Source of the DNA: a virus
DNA length: 48,239 nt
Virus record (IMG/VR): IMGVR_UViG_3300008448_000147
Location: 1-48,239 of that record
Strand: one strand, 5' to 3'
Below the pieces are notes generated by a model. The model did no database searches. It had not been told where the DNA came from and saw nothing but the letters and a program-made list of their open reading frames with translations. Below are positions 27,848 to 37,784 of the stretch, in pieces (the stretch's first letter is position 1; every line of letters begins with the position of its first letter). The position numbers and the translations under genes were made by a program.

Positions 27848-29652
27848 TAAATTATTCTTCCTTCAACGTCAGATGTTGGGTATTTTAATTCCATTACAAC
27901 ATTTTTTGGAACTCTAATAAATGTACCGTCTTTAGTCATATTTTCATCAAAATTAAATGAATAGTTTGAATAAGATACGGTTGATGAATCTAATTTATTT
28001 GTGATCATTACAGATCTTACGTCTATTAATCCATCAACCTTTCTTAATGCATTGTACACTCTAGCAATATGTAAATGTTCTCCTATGTCCATTTTTATAG
28101 AAAATTCATTTATAACAGCTTGAATTCCATTAGCTAAAACATCGTATTTATTATAATTTCTGTCTATCATAGCAGTAAAATATATTCCAAAGTTAACTAC
28201 ATATGGATCTAAAATTTCTATATTATCATTTATCATTTTACTCTTATTTAGCCAATTCTTTAAATTATTTTTTGTAGAATTATTAGCAGACACTAAATTT
28301 CCATCATCATCCTCTGAAAGAACATAGAGGTTAATTTTCTTTTGTCCAGCGTGATAACCCTGCATTGCTCTTACTCTTCTTATTGCACCATATTTTCCAG
28401 GCATATTATAACATAAAGCTTCATAATCACTTGTTGTTACTGCTCTGTTTTGTGCTGAAAAAGTACCATAGATTTTATTTTTTATTTCTTCGGATGTAAA
28501 TTCATCTTGAAATCCAACTATAGGGAACTCATTTGTAACTCTTATTCCATTTCTTACTATAGCTAACATTCCTATATCTAGATTTTGCTGGTCTTGAAAT
28601 TCCAGTACTGGATTTGCAACTCTTGTTATAGAATTTGATGGGGTTGCCATCATAATTGTTTCGTCTGCTCGATATTTAATGGTAATTATTGTATTCGATG
28701 GTGCTATTCCTAGTTTATCATTTGATACTAAAATAGAAGGATCAAAACTTTCATCCGTTATGTAGTCTTTTCCATAAGAATTAATTACAACATTGGATGG
28801 ATCTAATTTTTTATTATTATTAAATATTGTAGAGGAATCACTAGCACCTCCAAATTGTATATAAACACCATCATCTTCTCGTACAACAATAAACCTTCTT
28901 GCAACTCCATAAGGTTTTAAAAGAGAAGGAGTCTGAGATCTTTGCGAAGCGTCTGGATTTAAAGTAGATCTATAAATTACATTTTGCGTTAGATAATCGA
29001 CTTCATAATACTCATTTCCGTTTGTATCTACTACTGATAATATCTCACTTATATTATTAAAGCCTACTTTTACTTTTTTAAATTTTTCAAAATCTCCTAT
29101 TGAAATAGTAGTTTCTTCCTCTAGACCAGAAATTACTTTTCCATATGTTTTAGCAACAAATTGAAAAGGGCTATTTTCATTAATTTTTGATTTTCTAATT
29201 TCTGTATTAGATGTTGTCATCACAACATCATCTATTAATGTATAATTATTTCCGTTATTGGAAGAAAAAGAAGTACCTTTTTTTATAACTGGGAGATAGT
29301 TGCTATCATAAGAAGTACCGAAAGAGTTGGCTGGAATTGGAACATAAATTGTTACAATTCCAGATGCTGCAGTTGCTAATTTTGGCCTGTATCCTAATGC
29401 TTTTCCTAGTTTTAAAATATTTCCATACTCTATCGCTGTTGCCAAAAATGATTCATTTGCCTGGTAATCTAGGTAGTACGATAAAACATCTCCAACATAA
29501 GCAACCATATCAGTAACAAGAGATCCAAAAGATCCCTCATTAAAATCTTGATGAACATCTGGATAATATTTCTTGGCGTAATTAACTAAATCAGTTTTTA
29601 TACTATCAAAATCCCTTGATGTATACCTAATAATTGGCGTTCTTTTAGACAT
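27847..29652 (-). CDS. Baseplate wedge protein gp6 / baseplate J-like
   Basis: A 601-residue homologue of the T4 gp6/P2 gpJ family, which forms the ring holding the baseplate wedges around the hub. Diagnostic features are YTSRDFDSIKTDL at 10-22, the segment GSFGSLVTDMVAYVGDVLSYYLD at about 40-62 with ANESFLATA after it, and GKALGYRPK near 84-92. The middle contains the beta domain, and AVTTSDYEALCYNMPGKYGA near residue 411 is the conserved core of baseplate J proteins. The order gp25 then gp6 is the usual one in contractile tails. GAGAGGG lies before the ATG. Confidence 0.9.
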   Translation of the reverse strand: MSKRTPIIRYTSRDFDSIKTDLVNYAKKYYPDVHQDFNEGSFGSLVTDMVAYVGDVLSYYLDYQANESFLATAIEYGNILKLGKALGYRPKLATAASGIVTIYVPIPANSFGTSYDSNYLPVIKKGTSFSSNNGNNYTLIDDVVMTTSNTEIRKSKINENSPFQFVAKTYGKVISGLEEETTISIGDFEKFKKVKVGFNNISEILSVVDTNGNEYYEVDYLTQNVIYRSTLNPDASQRSQTPSLLKPYGVARRFIVVREDDGVYIQFGGASDSSTIFNNNKKLDPSNVVINSYGKDYITDESFDPSILVSNDKLGIAPSNTIITIKYRADETIMMATPSNSITRVANPVLEFQDQQNLDIGMLAIVRNGIRVTNEFPIVGFQDEFTSEEIKNKIYGTFSAQNRAVTTSDYEALCYNMPGKYGAIRRVRAMQGYHAGQKKINLYVLSEDDDGNLVSANNSTKNNLKNWLNKSKMINDNIEILDPYVVNFGIYFTAMIDRNYNKYDVLANGIQAVINEFSIKMDIGEHLHIARVYNALRKVDGLIDVRSVMITNKLDSSTVSYSNYSFNFDENMTKDGTFIRVPKNVVMELKYPTSDVEGRII

Positions 29653-29666
29653 TTTTTTCCCTCTCA

Positions 29667-29680
29667 GAAATATAATTAGT
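29667..29680 (-). repeat. Short repeated leader element, copy 2
   Basis: On the minus strand this reads ACTAATTATATTTC and spans the gp25 stop codon. It lies 14 bases before the gp6 start, just ahead of a GAGAGGG ribosome-binding site. It matches copy 1 at 11117-11130 at 13 of 14 positions. Confidence 0.3.
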
Positions 29681-30062
29681 CTGGGTTAAGAATTAATTCG
29701 ATACTATCTCTTTCTTTTAGAGAAGGAACAGAATAAGAAATTGAAATAAAAACAGCATTTTGTTCTTGTGGCAAAATATCCGTTATATCTATATCTTGAA
29801 TTATAATATATGGCATATATTTTTGTATTTGATTCCTTATTATTCTTTCCATATCTATTTCAGATACTGATTCTTTTCTGTTAAAAAATAGCAATCTTTT
29901 AGCACCGACTCCATAATCAGTATTCATAATTCTCTCACCGGGATTAGTTAAGATAAGCATTTTTAAATTTTGCTTTATAACCTCTCGTAGATCTTTATTC
30001 ATCTTATAAAAACCATCACCAGCATCATATTTTAATGGAACTTGAACGGAATACCCTTTCAT
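29676..30062 (-). CDS. Baseplate wedge protein gp25 (GPW/gp25 family)
   Basis: A 128-residue member of the GPW/gp25 family, a lysozyme-like-fold wedge component that initiates sheath polymerisation in contractile tails. The signature TNPGERIMNTDYGVG lies at 39-53, matching the conserved PGER core. It is preceded by a helix DLREVIKQNLKMLIL and followed by IRNQIQKYMPYIIIQDIDI. The length is typical (T4 gp25 has 132 residues). GAGGA precedes the ATG. It sits between the 2226-residue giant and gp6, as expected for a wedge operon. Confidence 0.92.
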   Translation of the reverse strand: MKGYSVQVPLKYDAGDGFYKMNKDLREVIKQNLKMLILTNPGERIMNTDYGVGAKRLLFFNRKESVSEIDMERIIRNQIQKYMPYIIIQDIDITDILPQEQNAVFISISYSVPSLKERDSIELILNPD

Positions 30063-30078
30063 CTATTTTCCTCATATT

Positions 30079-33000
30079 TTAAGAATATTGTAGATCTATC
30101 ATTTGTTCTTCTGTCAATTCGATCTTTGGTTTTAGTGCTTTTTTTGCCATTCTAGCAATATTACAAGAATCTGCTTTGTAGTTAGATTTTACATTTAAAA
30201 AGTTAATTGCATTAGTTGTATTTACTGTTTCATTATTTGATGTATCATCAATAAAATCGTCATACCAACATCCTAATAAATAATACGCTAAACCAAAAGG
30301 AGTTGGAGGAATAAAACAGAATGTTAATGCAAGACCCGCAGCTGGTGTTGCGTAAAATAAACCGTGAGACATGTTAAAACCTATTCTTCTCATGACATCT
30401 TCCGCATAAGGTAATCCTTTTAATGCACCTTCTTCATAAATTCTTGGAGGAGGAGGCTTTAAATCATCAGGACCATATGTTTTTTCTGGTAACATGGGGA
30501 TCTGATTCATTATAGCAAGAGTGATAGGTCTTGCTATATTATACGGTAGTGATGCTAAAAATACGTTAGGATCACCTACTTCACACAAACCTTTTAACAT
30601 CTGCCATGGTGTTTGTACAGCAAGCCTTAAAATAAGAGGTAGAAGAGATTGCCATCCGGCTTCTTGATCTCCAGAATTAGCTGTAGAATTTCCTCCATTT
30701 GCTGGAGCGCCACCAAGATCATTATTATTTTTATAGCCATTTCCAGCCATTAAAGAGTTGTGTCTAGCCTTTAGAGCTGCTTTTGTACTAAAAAATGTTT
30801 TCATGCTTTGTAATCTTGCATTGTTAGCCATTATGGCTTGCATTGTAACTACGCTTATATATTTTCTAATTGGAAAACAGAACTCAAACAAGAATTTAAA
30901 TGTTATAGATTTTTTAAATTTGCTCTTAGTTACCAATATCTTCTTTGATTTAAAATATAACTCTAAAGTTTCTCCTTTTGTATCAATCACTCTCCCGCCT
31001 GCAACAGGTACTTTGGTTTGAGAGCTGTTTTTTACAACTGTAAATATTTTTTCAGATGGATCTCTATTTTCAAAAAACTTCAATATATGACCTTGGATAT
31101 TGTCATAGTTTTCAAATTGTTGTAATTCATATTGTGACTCATATTTTTTTGTTTCATCTCCATATACAAAAAGTCTTTGCCAAGGAGCTGCATTCTTTTC
31201 ATTTATTACATTGTTGATTTTTTTTGTTACTCTAGTAGAAATATAAAGTATTTGCGATTTTATAACTTTTTTAAAAATTTCTTTTTTGGTTCTCGCTGAT
31301 AGTGTATCGTATCTCTCTCCTGTTTTAATTTCTATTTTTTTAGATTCAGTGGGATTTTTCTTATAGAAGTAAGAAACACATTGATCTAAAAATCTTTGAT
31401 AGTAAATAGGTTCAAAAGATTTCATTTCTATCTCAAAACATCTAGATAAAAATTCCAACATTGGATCAGTAGCTACAATACCAATAGGATATTTATCAAA
31501 TAAGAAAATTCCTTTTAAGAAATAATCATATATATAGACTCTTAAGGTTGCTAGTAAAAATGCATCAGACATAGCTCTTTCTGTAGGATGCATATTTTCT
31601 CTTTTACCTCCAGTTGGATTAGGAGGCTCATTGTTACATGCTTCCTCTCTAAAATCGTTAATCACATCTTCGATTATTTCGTCTAAATCCAGGGAATTAT
31701 TATTAATTCCACAAAATTGATCACTATTTGTTCCTGGTGGCTCTCTTAAAGTTGCTTGAAACTTTTTAAGATTTGACATATTTTTATAAGGTGTATTTCC
31801 AATATTATCAGGCTTCTTATAAAAGAAACTTTGTTTTAAATCATTATATATATCAGACATAAATTCACTCTCTATGTCAGAATAATTTATTTCTTTTGGA
31901 TCTATTTTTCTAATTTGCGTCATATATTTTTCAAAAGCATATTGTTGTATACTAGAGCTTCCATTATAACCAGCTAGAAGATTATTATTTTTTATATACA
32001 TCGCAATGTCTGGGCTTATTTCTTCCAAATAAGATGAAGAAATAAATGGATTTAAATTTTTTGTAATGTTAATGTTGCTTACTTGGGATAAAAATTCACT
32101 AGTTCTTGCTCTCTCGGGTGAGATCACAGATCCAAAAGTATATTTTATATCATAATTTGGAAAAGCAATATCTGCTGATGCTAATTGCTTTCTAGCGTCT
32201 TCTAATTGTGCATCTAAAGTACTAACCTCTGATTGCAAACCACTTATTGCATCTAAAATTGTTGTCCAAATACCAGAAATAGCTTTAAATGCAAATGATT
32301 CTTCAAATAATTTAATATCCCTACTTATACCCTCCGCCAAACTATCTATCCCAGCAAATAATTCGGTTGTTCCCAGTTTATTTTCAGGAATCAAAAATTC
32401 ATCTTGTCTTTGAGCATTATCTAAATTTGCTGTAGCTGTTTTTTCTGCCTGTTTGGCTGCATCTAATCCCTGTTGAGTAGTTTCTGTAATTCCAAATCTC
32501 TCGGCAGCACTTTTCGCATTTGGATCACTAGGGTTATTTAAATAATTTTCATATGCCGCTCTTTTGTCTATTGCCGCTTTTTTTTCATTTTCAAGAACCA
32601 CAACTTCTGCTGAGGTTTTTCCTTTTGATTGAATTGTAGATGCGTAAGAGGAATCATATGTAGCAACAATTGTATCACCAGAAGTAACAGTATACACAGA
32701 ATCAGCTCTTTTTGCTACAGCAACACGAGTTCCAGCTGGAGCCGCTCTTGCGGCTTCTGTTCTAATACTTCTATTTACGGTAGATATCTGTGATACATCT
32801 CCTATGCCTACTCTTTGCGCTCCTTGTGTTCTCACAGCACCGGTAATATCAGCAATAAACACATCTAATAATTCATATATTGCCCATAATCCAGCTAGAA
32901 GCGTACTCCACCATCCATCCCAGCCGCCCTTATAACGTTTTTCTAGATCCTGTAAACCAATCCAAAATCCTGCATCTTCTTCAATAGTGCCAGCGGCCCA

Positions 33001-36000
33001 TTGTTCTAGTAGTGTTATACCTCCGTTTACAAGTTCGGTTGTTATTTGATAATAAATTGTACCCATCTTTTCGGCGGCTATTCTTTTAATTTCATCTTGT
33101 ATGCCTGTATTTAACTGTGCTTCTGCTAATATTTTAAATTTTTCTCTCTCTATGTCTGAATTAACTCTTGTGTTTATAATTATTTCAGATAAATTTTTAG
33201 TAATCTCTAGAAAATCCACTCTTTCTAGCGTTTGTGTTAATATTGGAGAAATTACCATATTTGAGGTATCTACATTATTTTTATTTTCATTACTTTCAGA
33301 TTGTTGAGATTGATCATTGGATTTTGGTTTTGGAAATGCATCATCTGACAATTTCCATTGTTTTACTCCGTTTATTTCTTTTTGTTTCGCCCCAGTTTTC
33401 TTTTCATAATCTTCATACTTAATACCACCATTTTCGTCTAATACATAATCTGCTACTAATATGCCTTTTGCAATTAACATTGCTAAAAGTTTTTCTCTAT
33501 TTTCTTCTGCAGCTTTAGTATTTGAAGCGTTAGAGCCGCCCAAAGGAGATGTTGAAGCAGCTGAAAGAGTTTTTATCTCTTCTGGAGTCAGACTTATTTT
33601 AGGATTTTCAATCATATTAGCTGACCACTCTTTTAAGTCGCTATTAAACATTTCATAATATGGCTGTAAAGATCCTTGTAGTGTACCTTGGAACATATCA
33701 AGATAGTTAGTATCAACTTTTGCAGGATTTATAATTCCTGGCTTTCCATTTCTACACAACATAGGTAATTGTTCCGGGGTTCTTGTCACACCGTCCAATA
33801 AATCGGAAAGTCTTTTATTTTTTTCATCCTCTGCATCAGCAATTAAACCCTCAATTTGTTCTGGTGTTAGGCCGTTTTGTGCTAGAGCATCTTTTAATGC
33901 TTTTGTAGCAGATTCCGTAGAACAAATATTGGTATTTTCTTGAGCTATTTGATCTCCTAATTTTTTGCACACGTCTGAAATATTTAAAATCTGTCCTAAT
34001 TTTTGAAATAAGTATTCCACTTCAGATCTGGTTTTTAGTACTGATGATATATTTGGATACTTAGCTTCTATTATAGCTCTGACCAAAGATAAAATATCAT
34101 CTGTTGCTGTACCTTCTGCAATCAATCTACAAATCTCTGTAGGATTCATAAGACATGCAATATCTGCAATTAAATTTTTTAAGTCTTCTTTTGCTCTCTC
34201 TCTTTCTTGTATGTCTTCATCAGAATTTCCTGTAGGAAGCCCCATTGCTCCATATATGTCCGCAATAGAACTATTAGAAAAAGGATTATCTTGATTATCT
34301 AAAATTGCATCTAGTGCTGCAGAAAGACCTAGTTCTTGATCTGAAGTAAAAGGAGAATTTTTGCCTTGTCCTTGTTTTGAACAATTAGCCATAAGTTTTA
34401 TAAGCTCTTTTATAGCAATATTGAAAGTTTCAATTATAGCTTGTGATAATGCAGTAACATACGCATCTCTTAAGGCTTTTGACATATCAGAAGGATTAAA
34501 TTTTGGAACTTTGTAAGCAGCTAAAGCTTTAATTAACATATCCATGAAAGGAGTGCAGAAAAATTTAGTTAAAGCTTCTTGTATCCTTTTTTTTAAATCA
34601 CTATTAAATTGTGAATCTAAATTAGCCAATGCTTGTTGATTATTTGCATCCCTTATCCAACAAATAATTTGTTGTAATAAAGCTCTCTGAAAGTTTGTCT
34701 CTCTTAGAGTTTTTTTGAGAAGATGCAAAGCAGCAGGACCAGGTTTACTCCAATCTCCATAACCAGCATTTTTAATTGCACTAAGGGTATCATCACCAAA
34801 GGTAGGAGGTTCAGGATCTGTTGTTGGTAAAGTAGCTGCTGGAGTTGATGCTGCCTGTTTGTCTGCTTCTGCATCAAAATCTATCCATCTTCTTTTGCCG
34901 CCTCTAGCATAAGCTAGTTGTTTTTTAAAGTTAGCTTCTGCAACAGGTGCTACGGCTTTTATTGAATTATAACCTTTTATAATTCCATCTTCCCAAAGTT
35001 TTTTCATGTTATTTTTTGCACAATCAAAATCTCTTTTAGGGATATCTATTTCTTTTGGCTGTGGAATAACAAATTTTTCTATATACTTATCGATATCTAA
35101 ATTATTTCTAAGCTCTTTATTCCATTCTCCTTCATATGTTGCTAAATCGGTAATAATTTTATATGTACAGTAGTTATATAAAAAGAAGCCGCTTCTATTT
35201 GATATAACCCCATAACTTCCAAATTCATTTTCAAATATATACCCATCAATTACAAAAGTTTGTGCTATACCATCTCTAACGATATCTATATATGCTATAT
35301 TAAATTGATCTGTCAATCCAAAAGCTATATTATTTTTTGTAGCATCTGTATATAAAACATCATGTTCTATGGTATTTATTTCTAATAATTTTTTAATAGT
35401 TATTAAAAAGTTTCCTACATTATCTTTATCATAGAATTTTTTAGCTTCTTTTCTTAAATCTAATTCTATCAACTCTAAATAATTGTCAGCCGTTAAAGCA
35501 CCCATGTACTGATCAGCTGCTTTTAAGGCAAAATTAAATTGCTCCTCTCCTCTACTAGCTAAAATTTTAGATATATCTTTTATAGTTTCAGCAAAGCTAT
35601 TATAGTTTAAAAAACTATAAGTTACTATGTATTTAATATCTTCTGGATTTACTGAGGGATCTAATAGGCCACCAGTAACTCCATCTTTAGCAGCTTGTAG
35701 TGGATCTGCTCTATAATCAATTAAATCAGTAGAAGATAGATATTTTTTAGGAAACACTACAAGTGTATAAAAATTTGAACAAGGTCTAAGTTTTATAGCC
35801 CAATCTCTAGCATATCCGAATAGATAAAATCTATCAGACATTTGTTTTATATAATCTTCAGAGTTTTTCTTAGCGTTAGATTTAAAAATTAATCTTAAGC
35901 CGGTGAAATAAGCATCTTCAACATATTTTTGTATTTTTTCATCAGTAAGTTCAAGGCCATCATATTCCGCTTCTACTGAACAGTAATACAATTCACTCCT

Positions 36001-36759
36001 TTCATCATAATAAACAATAAATGGTTTTTTATCAGACCATCCAATTATATCTGTTTCCTGTAAATAACCAATCCTAGGTATTTCTACTGGCTTTAAAAAG
36101 CTATATTCTAATCCTTCAATTGGAGTAAGCTGGTTTCTTCTTACAAAAAATTCAATAGGGCCAGAATCTAACATTAAAGACACTTTACTAAACAATCCAA
36201 GAATGCCGATAAAATCTTCTACTATGGTAACTGAATATTCAACCTCGGTTTGCTCTGCTTCTCTAGGTGGTCCCAAAGTTTCATTAAAGAAAGTTTGAGA
36301 TATTAAATCTGTTGTTGTGGGTATTGCACCATATAAACCTTCAGATTCTCTTCTATCAATTACTGTATTTGCAACAGTTTTTGGAAATGAAAATTCTTGT
36401 GTTTCTGTAGATGATAAATTATTATCAATCCCCAAATCAGCAGCATAAGGCTCTTGTGGTTGAGCGTCTGGGAATGTAAGACCTTTTAATTCTTCGTCTG
36501 TAAGTTCGTCAAAAATTATCTCTTCTTCTTCCATATTTGATACTGGTGTTTCAGTATTAAAATCTGGCAACACTGAAAATTTAGTGTCTGAATTAGAAAA
36601 TCTTTCAACAACTGGCTGTGTTAAATCTTGGTTAACTATACTATCAAAATCATAGTATACAATCGATCCAACTGATAAAATATGAGTTGGCTTTTCTTCT
36701 CTATATGGTAATCTATTATTTTTATTTAATCTAGCGTATCTATCTGGGCTGTTAGACAT
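30079..36759 (-). CDS. Giant 2226-residue tail protein, hub/baseplate or tape-measure candidate
   Basis: One uninterrupted frame. The first 170 residues are acidic and low complexity (MEEEEIIFDELTDEEL). Residues about 170-560 are mixed alpha/beta. From about 650 to 1200 it is mainly helical with Ala/Gln/Asp-rich segments (AIIETFNIAIKELIKLM). Residues about 1350-1530 look like coiled coil (LDAAKQAEKTATANLDNAQR). The C-terminal 100 residues hold a hydrophobic run, ALTFCFIPPTPFGLAYYLL at about 2143-2161. Length, helicity and a hydrophobic segment would suit a tape-measure protein. However, location between the hub protein and gp25 and the long non-helical N-terminus also suit a baseplate protein. 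I cannot decide between them. Confidence 0.6.
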   Translation of the reverse strand: MSNSPDRYARLNKNNRLPYREEKPTHILSVGSIVYYDFDSIVNQDLTQPVVERFSNSDTKFSVLPDFNTETPVSNMEEEEIIFDELTDEELKGLTFPDAQPQEPYAADLGIDNNLSSTETQEFSFPKTVANTVIDRRESEGLYGAIPTTTDLISQTFFNETLGPPREAEQTEVEYSVTIVEDFIGILGLFSKVSLMLDSGPIEFFVRRNQLTPIEGLEYSFLKPVEIPRIGYLQETDIIGWSDKKPFIVYYDERSELYYCSVEAEYDGLELTDEKIQKYVEDAYFTGLRLIFKSNAKKNSEDYIKQMSDRFYLFGYARDWAIKLRPCSNFYTLVVFPKKYLSSTDLIDYRADPLQAAKDGVTGGLLDPSVNPEDIKYIVTYSFLNYNSFAETIKDISKILASRGEEQFNFALKAADQYMGALTADNYLELIELDLRKEAKKFYDKDNVGNFLITIKKLLEINTIEHDVLYTDATKNNIAFGLTDQFNIAYIDIVRDGIAQTFVIDGYIFENEFGSYGVISNRSGFFLYNYCTYKIITDLATYEGEWNKELRNNLDIDKYIEKFVIPQPKEIDIPKRDFDCAKNNMKKLWEDGIIKGYNSIKAVAPVAEANFKKQLAYARGGKRRWIDFDAEADKQAASTPAATLPTTDPEPPTFGDDTLSAIKNAGYGDWSKPGPAALHLLKKTLRETNFQRALLQQIICWIRDANNQQALANLDSQFNSDLKKRIQEALTKFFCTPFMDMLIKALAAYKVPKFNPSDMSKALRDAYVTALSQAIIETFNIAIKELIKLMANCSKQGQGKNSPFTSDQELGLSAALDAILDNQDNPFSNSSIADIYGAMGLPTGNSDEDIQERERAKEDLKNLIADIACLMNPTEICRLIAEGTATDDILSLVRAIIEAKYPNISSVLKTRSEVEYLFQKLGQILNISDVCKKLGDQIAQENTNICSTESATKALKDALAQNGLTPEQIEGLIADAEDEKNKRLSDLLDGVTRTPEQLPMLCRNGKPGIINPAKVDTNYLDMFQGTLQGSLQPYYEMFNSDLKEWSANMIENPKISLTPEEIKTLSAASTSPLGGSNASNTKAAEENREKLLAMLIAKGILVADYVLDENGGIKYEDYEKKTGAKQKEINGVKQWKLSDDAFPKPKSNDQSQQSESNENKNNVDTSNMVISPILTQTLERVDFLEITKNLSEIIINTRVNSDIEREKFKILAEAQLNTGIQDEIKRIAAEKMGTIYYQITTELVNGGITLLEQWAAGTIEEDAGFWIGLQDLEKRYKGGWDGWWSTLLAGLWAIYELLDVFIADITGAVRTQGAQRVGIGDVSQISTVNRSIRTEAARAAPAGTRVAVAKRADSVYTVTSGDTIVATYDSSYASTIQSKGKTSAEVVVLENEKKAAIDKRAAYENYLNNPSDPNAKSAAERFGITETTQQGLDAAKQAEKTATANLDNAQRQDEFLIPENKLGTTELFAGIDSLAEGISRDIKLFEESFAFKAISGIWTTILDAISGLQSEVSTLDAQLEDARKQLASADIAFPNYDIKYTFGSVISPERARTSEFLSQVSNINITKNLNPFISSSYLEEISPDIAMYIKNNNLLAGYNGSSSIQQYAFEKYMTQIRKIDPKEINYSDIESEFMSDIYNDLKQSFFYKKPDNIGNTPYKNMSNLKKFQATLREPPGTNSDQFCGINNNSLDLDEIIEDVINDFREEACNNEPPNPTGGKRENMHPTERAMSDAFLLATLRVYIYDYFLKGIFLFDKYPIGIVATDPMLEFLSRCFEIEMKSFEPIYYQRFLDQCVSYFYKKNPTESKKIEIKTGERYDTLSARTKKEIFKKVIKSQILYISTRVTKKINNVINEKNAAPWQRLFVYGDETKKYESQYELQQFENYDNIQGHILKFFENRDPSEKIFTVVKNSSQTKVPVAGGRVIDTKGETLELYFKSKKILVTKSKFKKSITFKFLFEFCFPIRKYISVVTMQAIMANNARLQSMKTFFSTKAALKARHNSLMAGNGYKNNNDLGGAPANGGNSTANSGDQEAGWQSLLPLILRLAVQTPWQMLKGLCEVGDPNVFLASLPYNIARPITLAIMNQIPMLPEKTYGPDDLKPPPPRIYEEGALKGLPYAEDVMRRIGFNMSHGLFYATPAAGLALTFCFIPPTPFGLAYYLLGCWYDDFIDDTSNNETVNTTNAINFLNVKSNYKADSCNIARMAKKALKPKIELTEEQMIDLQYS

Positions 36760-36770
36760 ATTTATTCCCT

Positions 36771-37775
36771 TTAATTACAAAATACATAACTGCTTAGTAT
36801 ATTTGCTGAATTTTCCATTCCATCGTCTGGCACTAAGATGTATCTAGCTTTAGAGGCTTCAATAAATCCAGTTAATTCCATAGTCGATGCTTTAACATCT
36901 GTTAAAAGTCTTATTGCTTGATTATATCCATTAAATATCAATGACTGAGAAGGCAATCCTACATTTCCATAGAAAGAATCTCTATGTGTATGATTTAATA
37001 CTAACATATTTAAAGCATTTTGGCTAATAACAAAAGACTCTAGAGTGGATATAATATGATGCATTGCATCTGTAATTTCTACTAAAAATCCTTGTAAATT
37101 TTCTCCTTTTACCAAAGGCTGTAGAAGATCATCTCTATTATCTCCTATTAAACATATTCTGTGTCCAATAGGATAATCTACGCCAACTGCATTACCATGT
37201 GAGTCATAAAAATCAGTTCCAGAGACTATTTTTATATCTTTTCTGCCAATGATTCTAACTGAATCAGCTTTTATTCCTATACCGGAACAATTTTCAGACG
37301 GTGCGGCTAAACTACTTCTTATTCTAAAATTATGATCTAAATTTGTTCTTTGGCTTATAACTATTCTTGCTGCATCCATAGTATAGTTATTTTCAGTAAA
37401 TATTGGATTATTTGTAGAATCGGTAGATTTTGGATTTGGACCCATTCTTCCTACGACTATATCTATCGCTGCAGATCTTTTTACCGCAGCACCTCCATAT
37501 CCAGATAATCTATCTGATGGTCTGTCTCTACCAAAAACTATTGAACAATTTAAATTGTGATAGGATAAAACATTTTCACAGTCTGCTTTATTAAAAATAG
37601 GTATAGCTTCAATTAATTCAGTATTTCCTATTCCAAGTTTTGAAGTTATATTTTCTGAATTTCTTTGTGACAAAATTACGCTAGCTGGTACATCACCTAT
37701 TTTCATAGAATTAGGTGATGTTATTTCTCTGGCGTCTTCACTTTCTATTATTACTTTTTTAAAGGATTCAAACAT
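36771..37775 (-). CDS. Virion protein, probable baseplate hub partner
   Basis: A 334-residue protein between the NlpC/P60 hub protein and the giant tail protein. The centre contains a beta segment, ADSVRIIGRKDIKIVSG at 170-186. It resembles the repeated strand motif after the OB domain in gp5/VgrG-type spike proteins, although only one copy is seen. The C-terminal third is helical with His/Asn-rich patches (NALNMLVLNHTHRDSFYGN). No signal peptide or catalytic motif is present. The neighbours suggest a hub or spike component; the family is not recognised. Confidence 0.6.
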   Translation of the reverse strand: MFESFKKVIIESEDAREITSPNSMKIGDVPASVILSQRNSENITSKLGIGNTELIEAIPIFNKADCENVLSYHNLNCSIVFGRDRPSDRLSGYGGAAVKRSAAIDIVVGRMGPNPKSTDSTNNPIFTENNYTMDAARIVISQRTNLDHNFRIRSSLAAPSENCSGIGIKADSVRIIGRKDIKIVSGTDFYDSHGNAVGVDYPIGHRICLIGDNRDDLLQPLVKGENLQGFLVEITDAMHHIISTLESFVISQNALNMLVLNHTHRDSFYGNVGLPSQSLIFNGYNQAIRLLTDVKASTMELTGFIEASKARYILVPDDGMENSANILSSYVFCN

Positions 37776-37784
37776 ATTTTTTCT

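Noticed and set aside
32580-32760. LysM-like segment (VYTVTSGDTIVATYD) in the 2226-residue protein
   Set aside because: Only the opening resembles LysM; the expected Asn and the helix spacing are missing.
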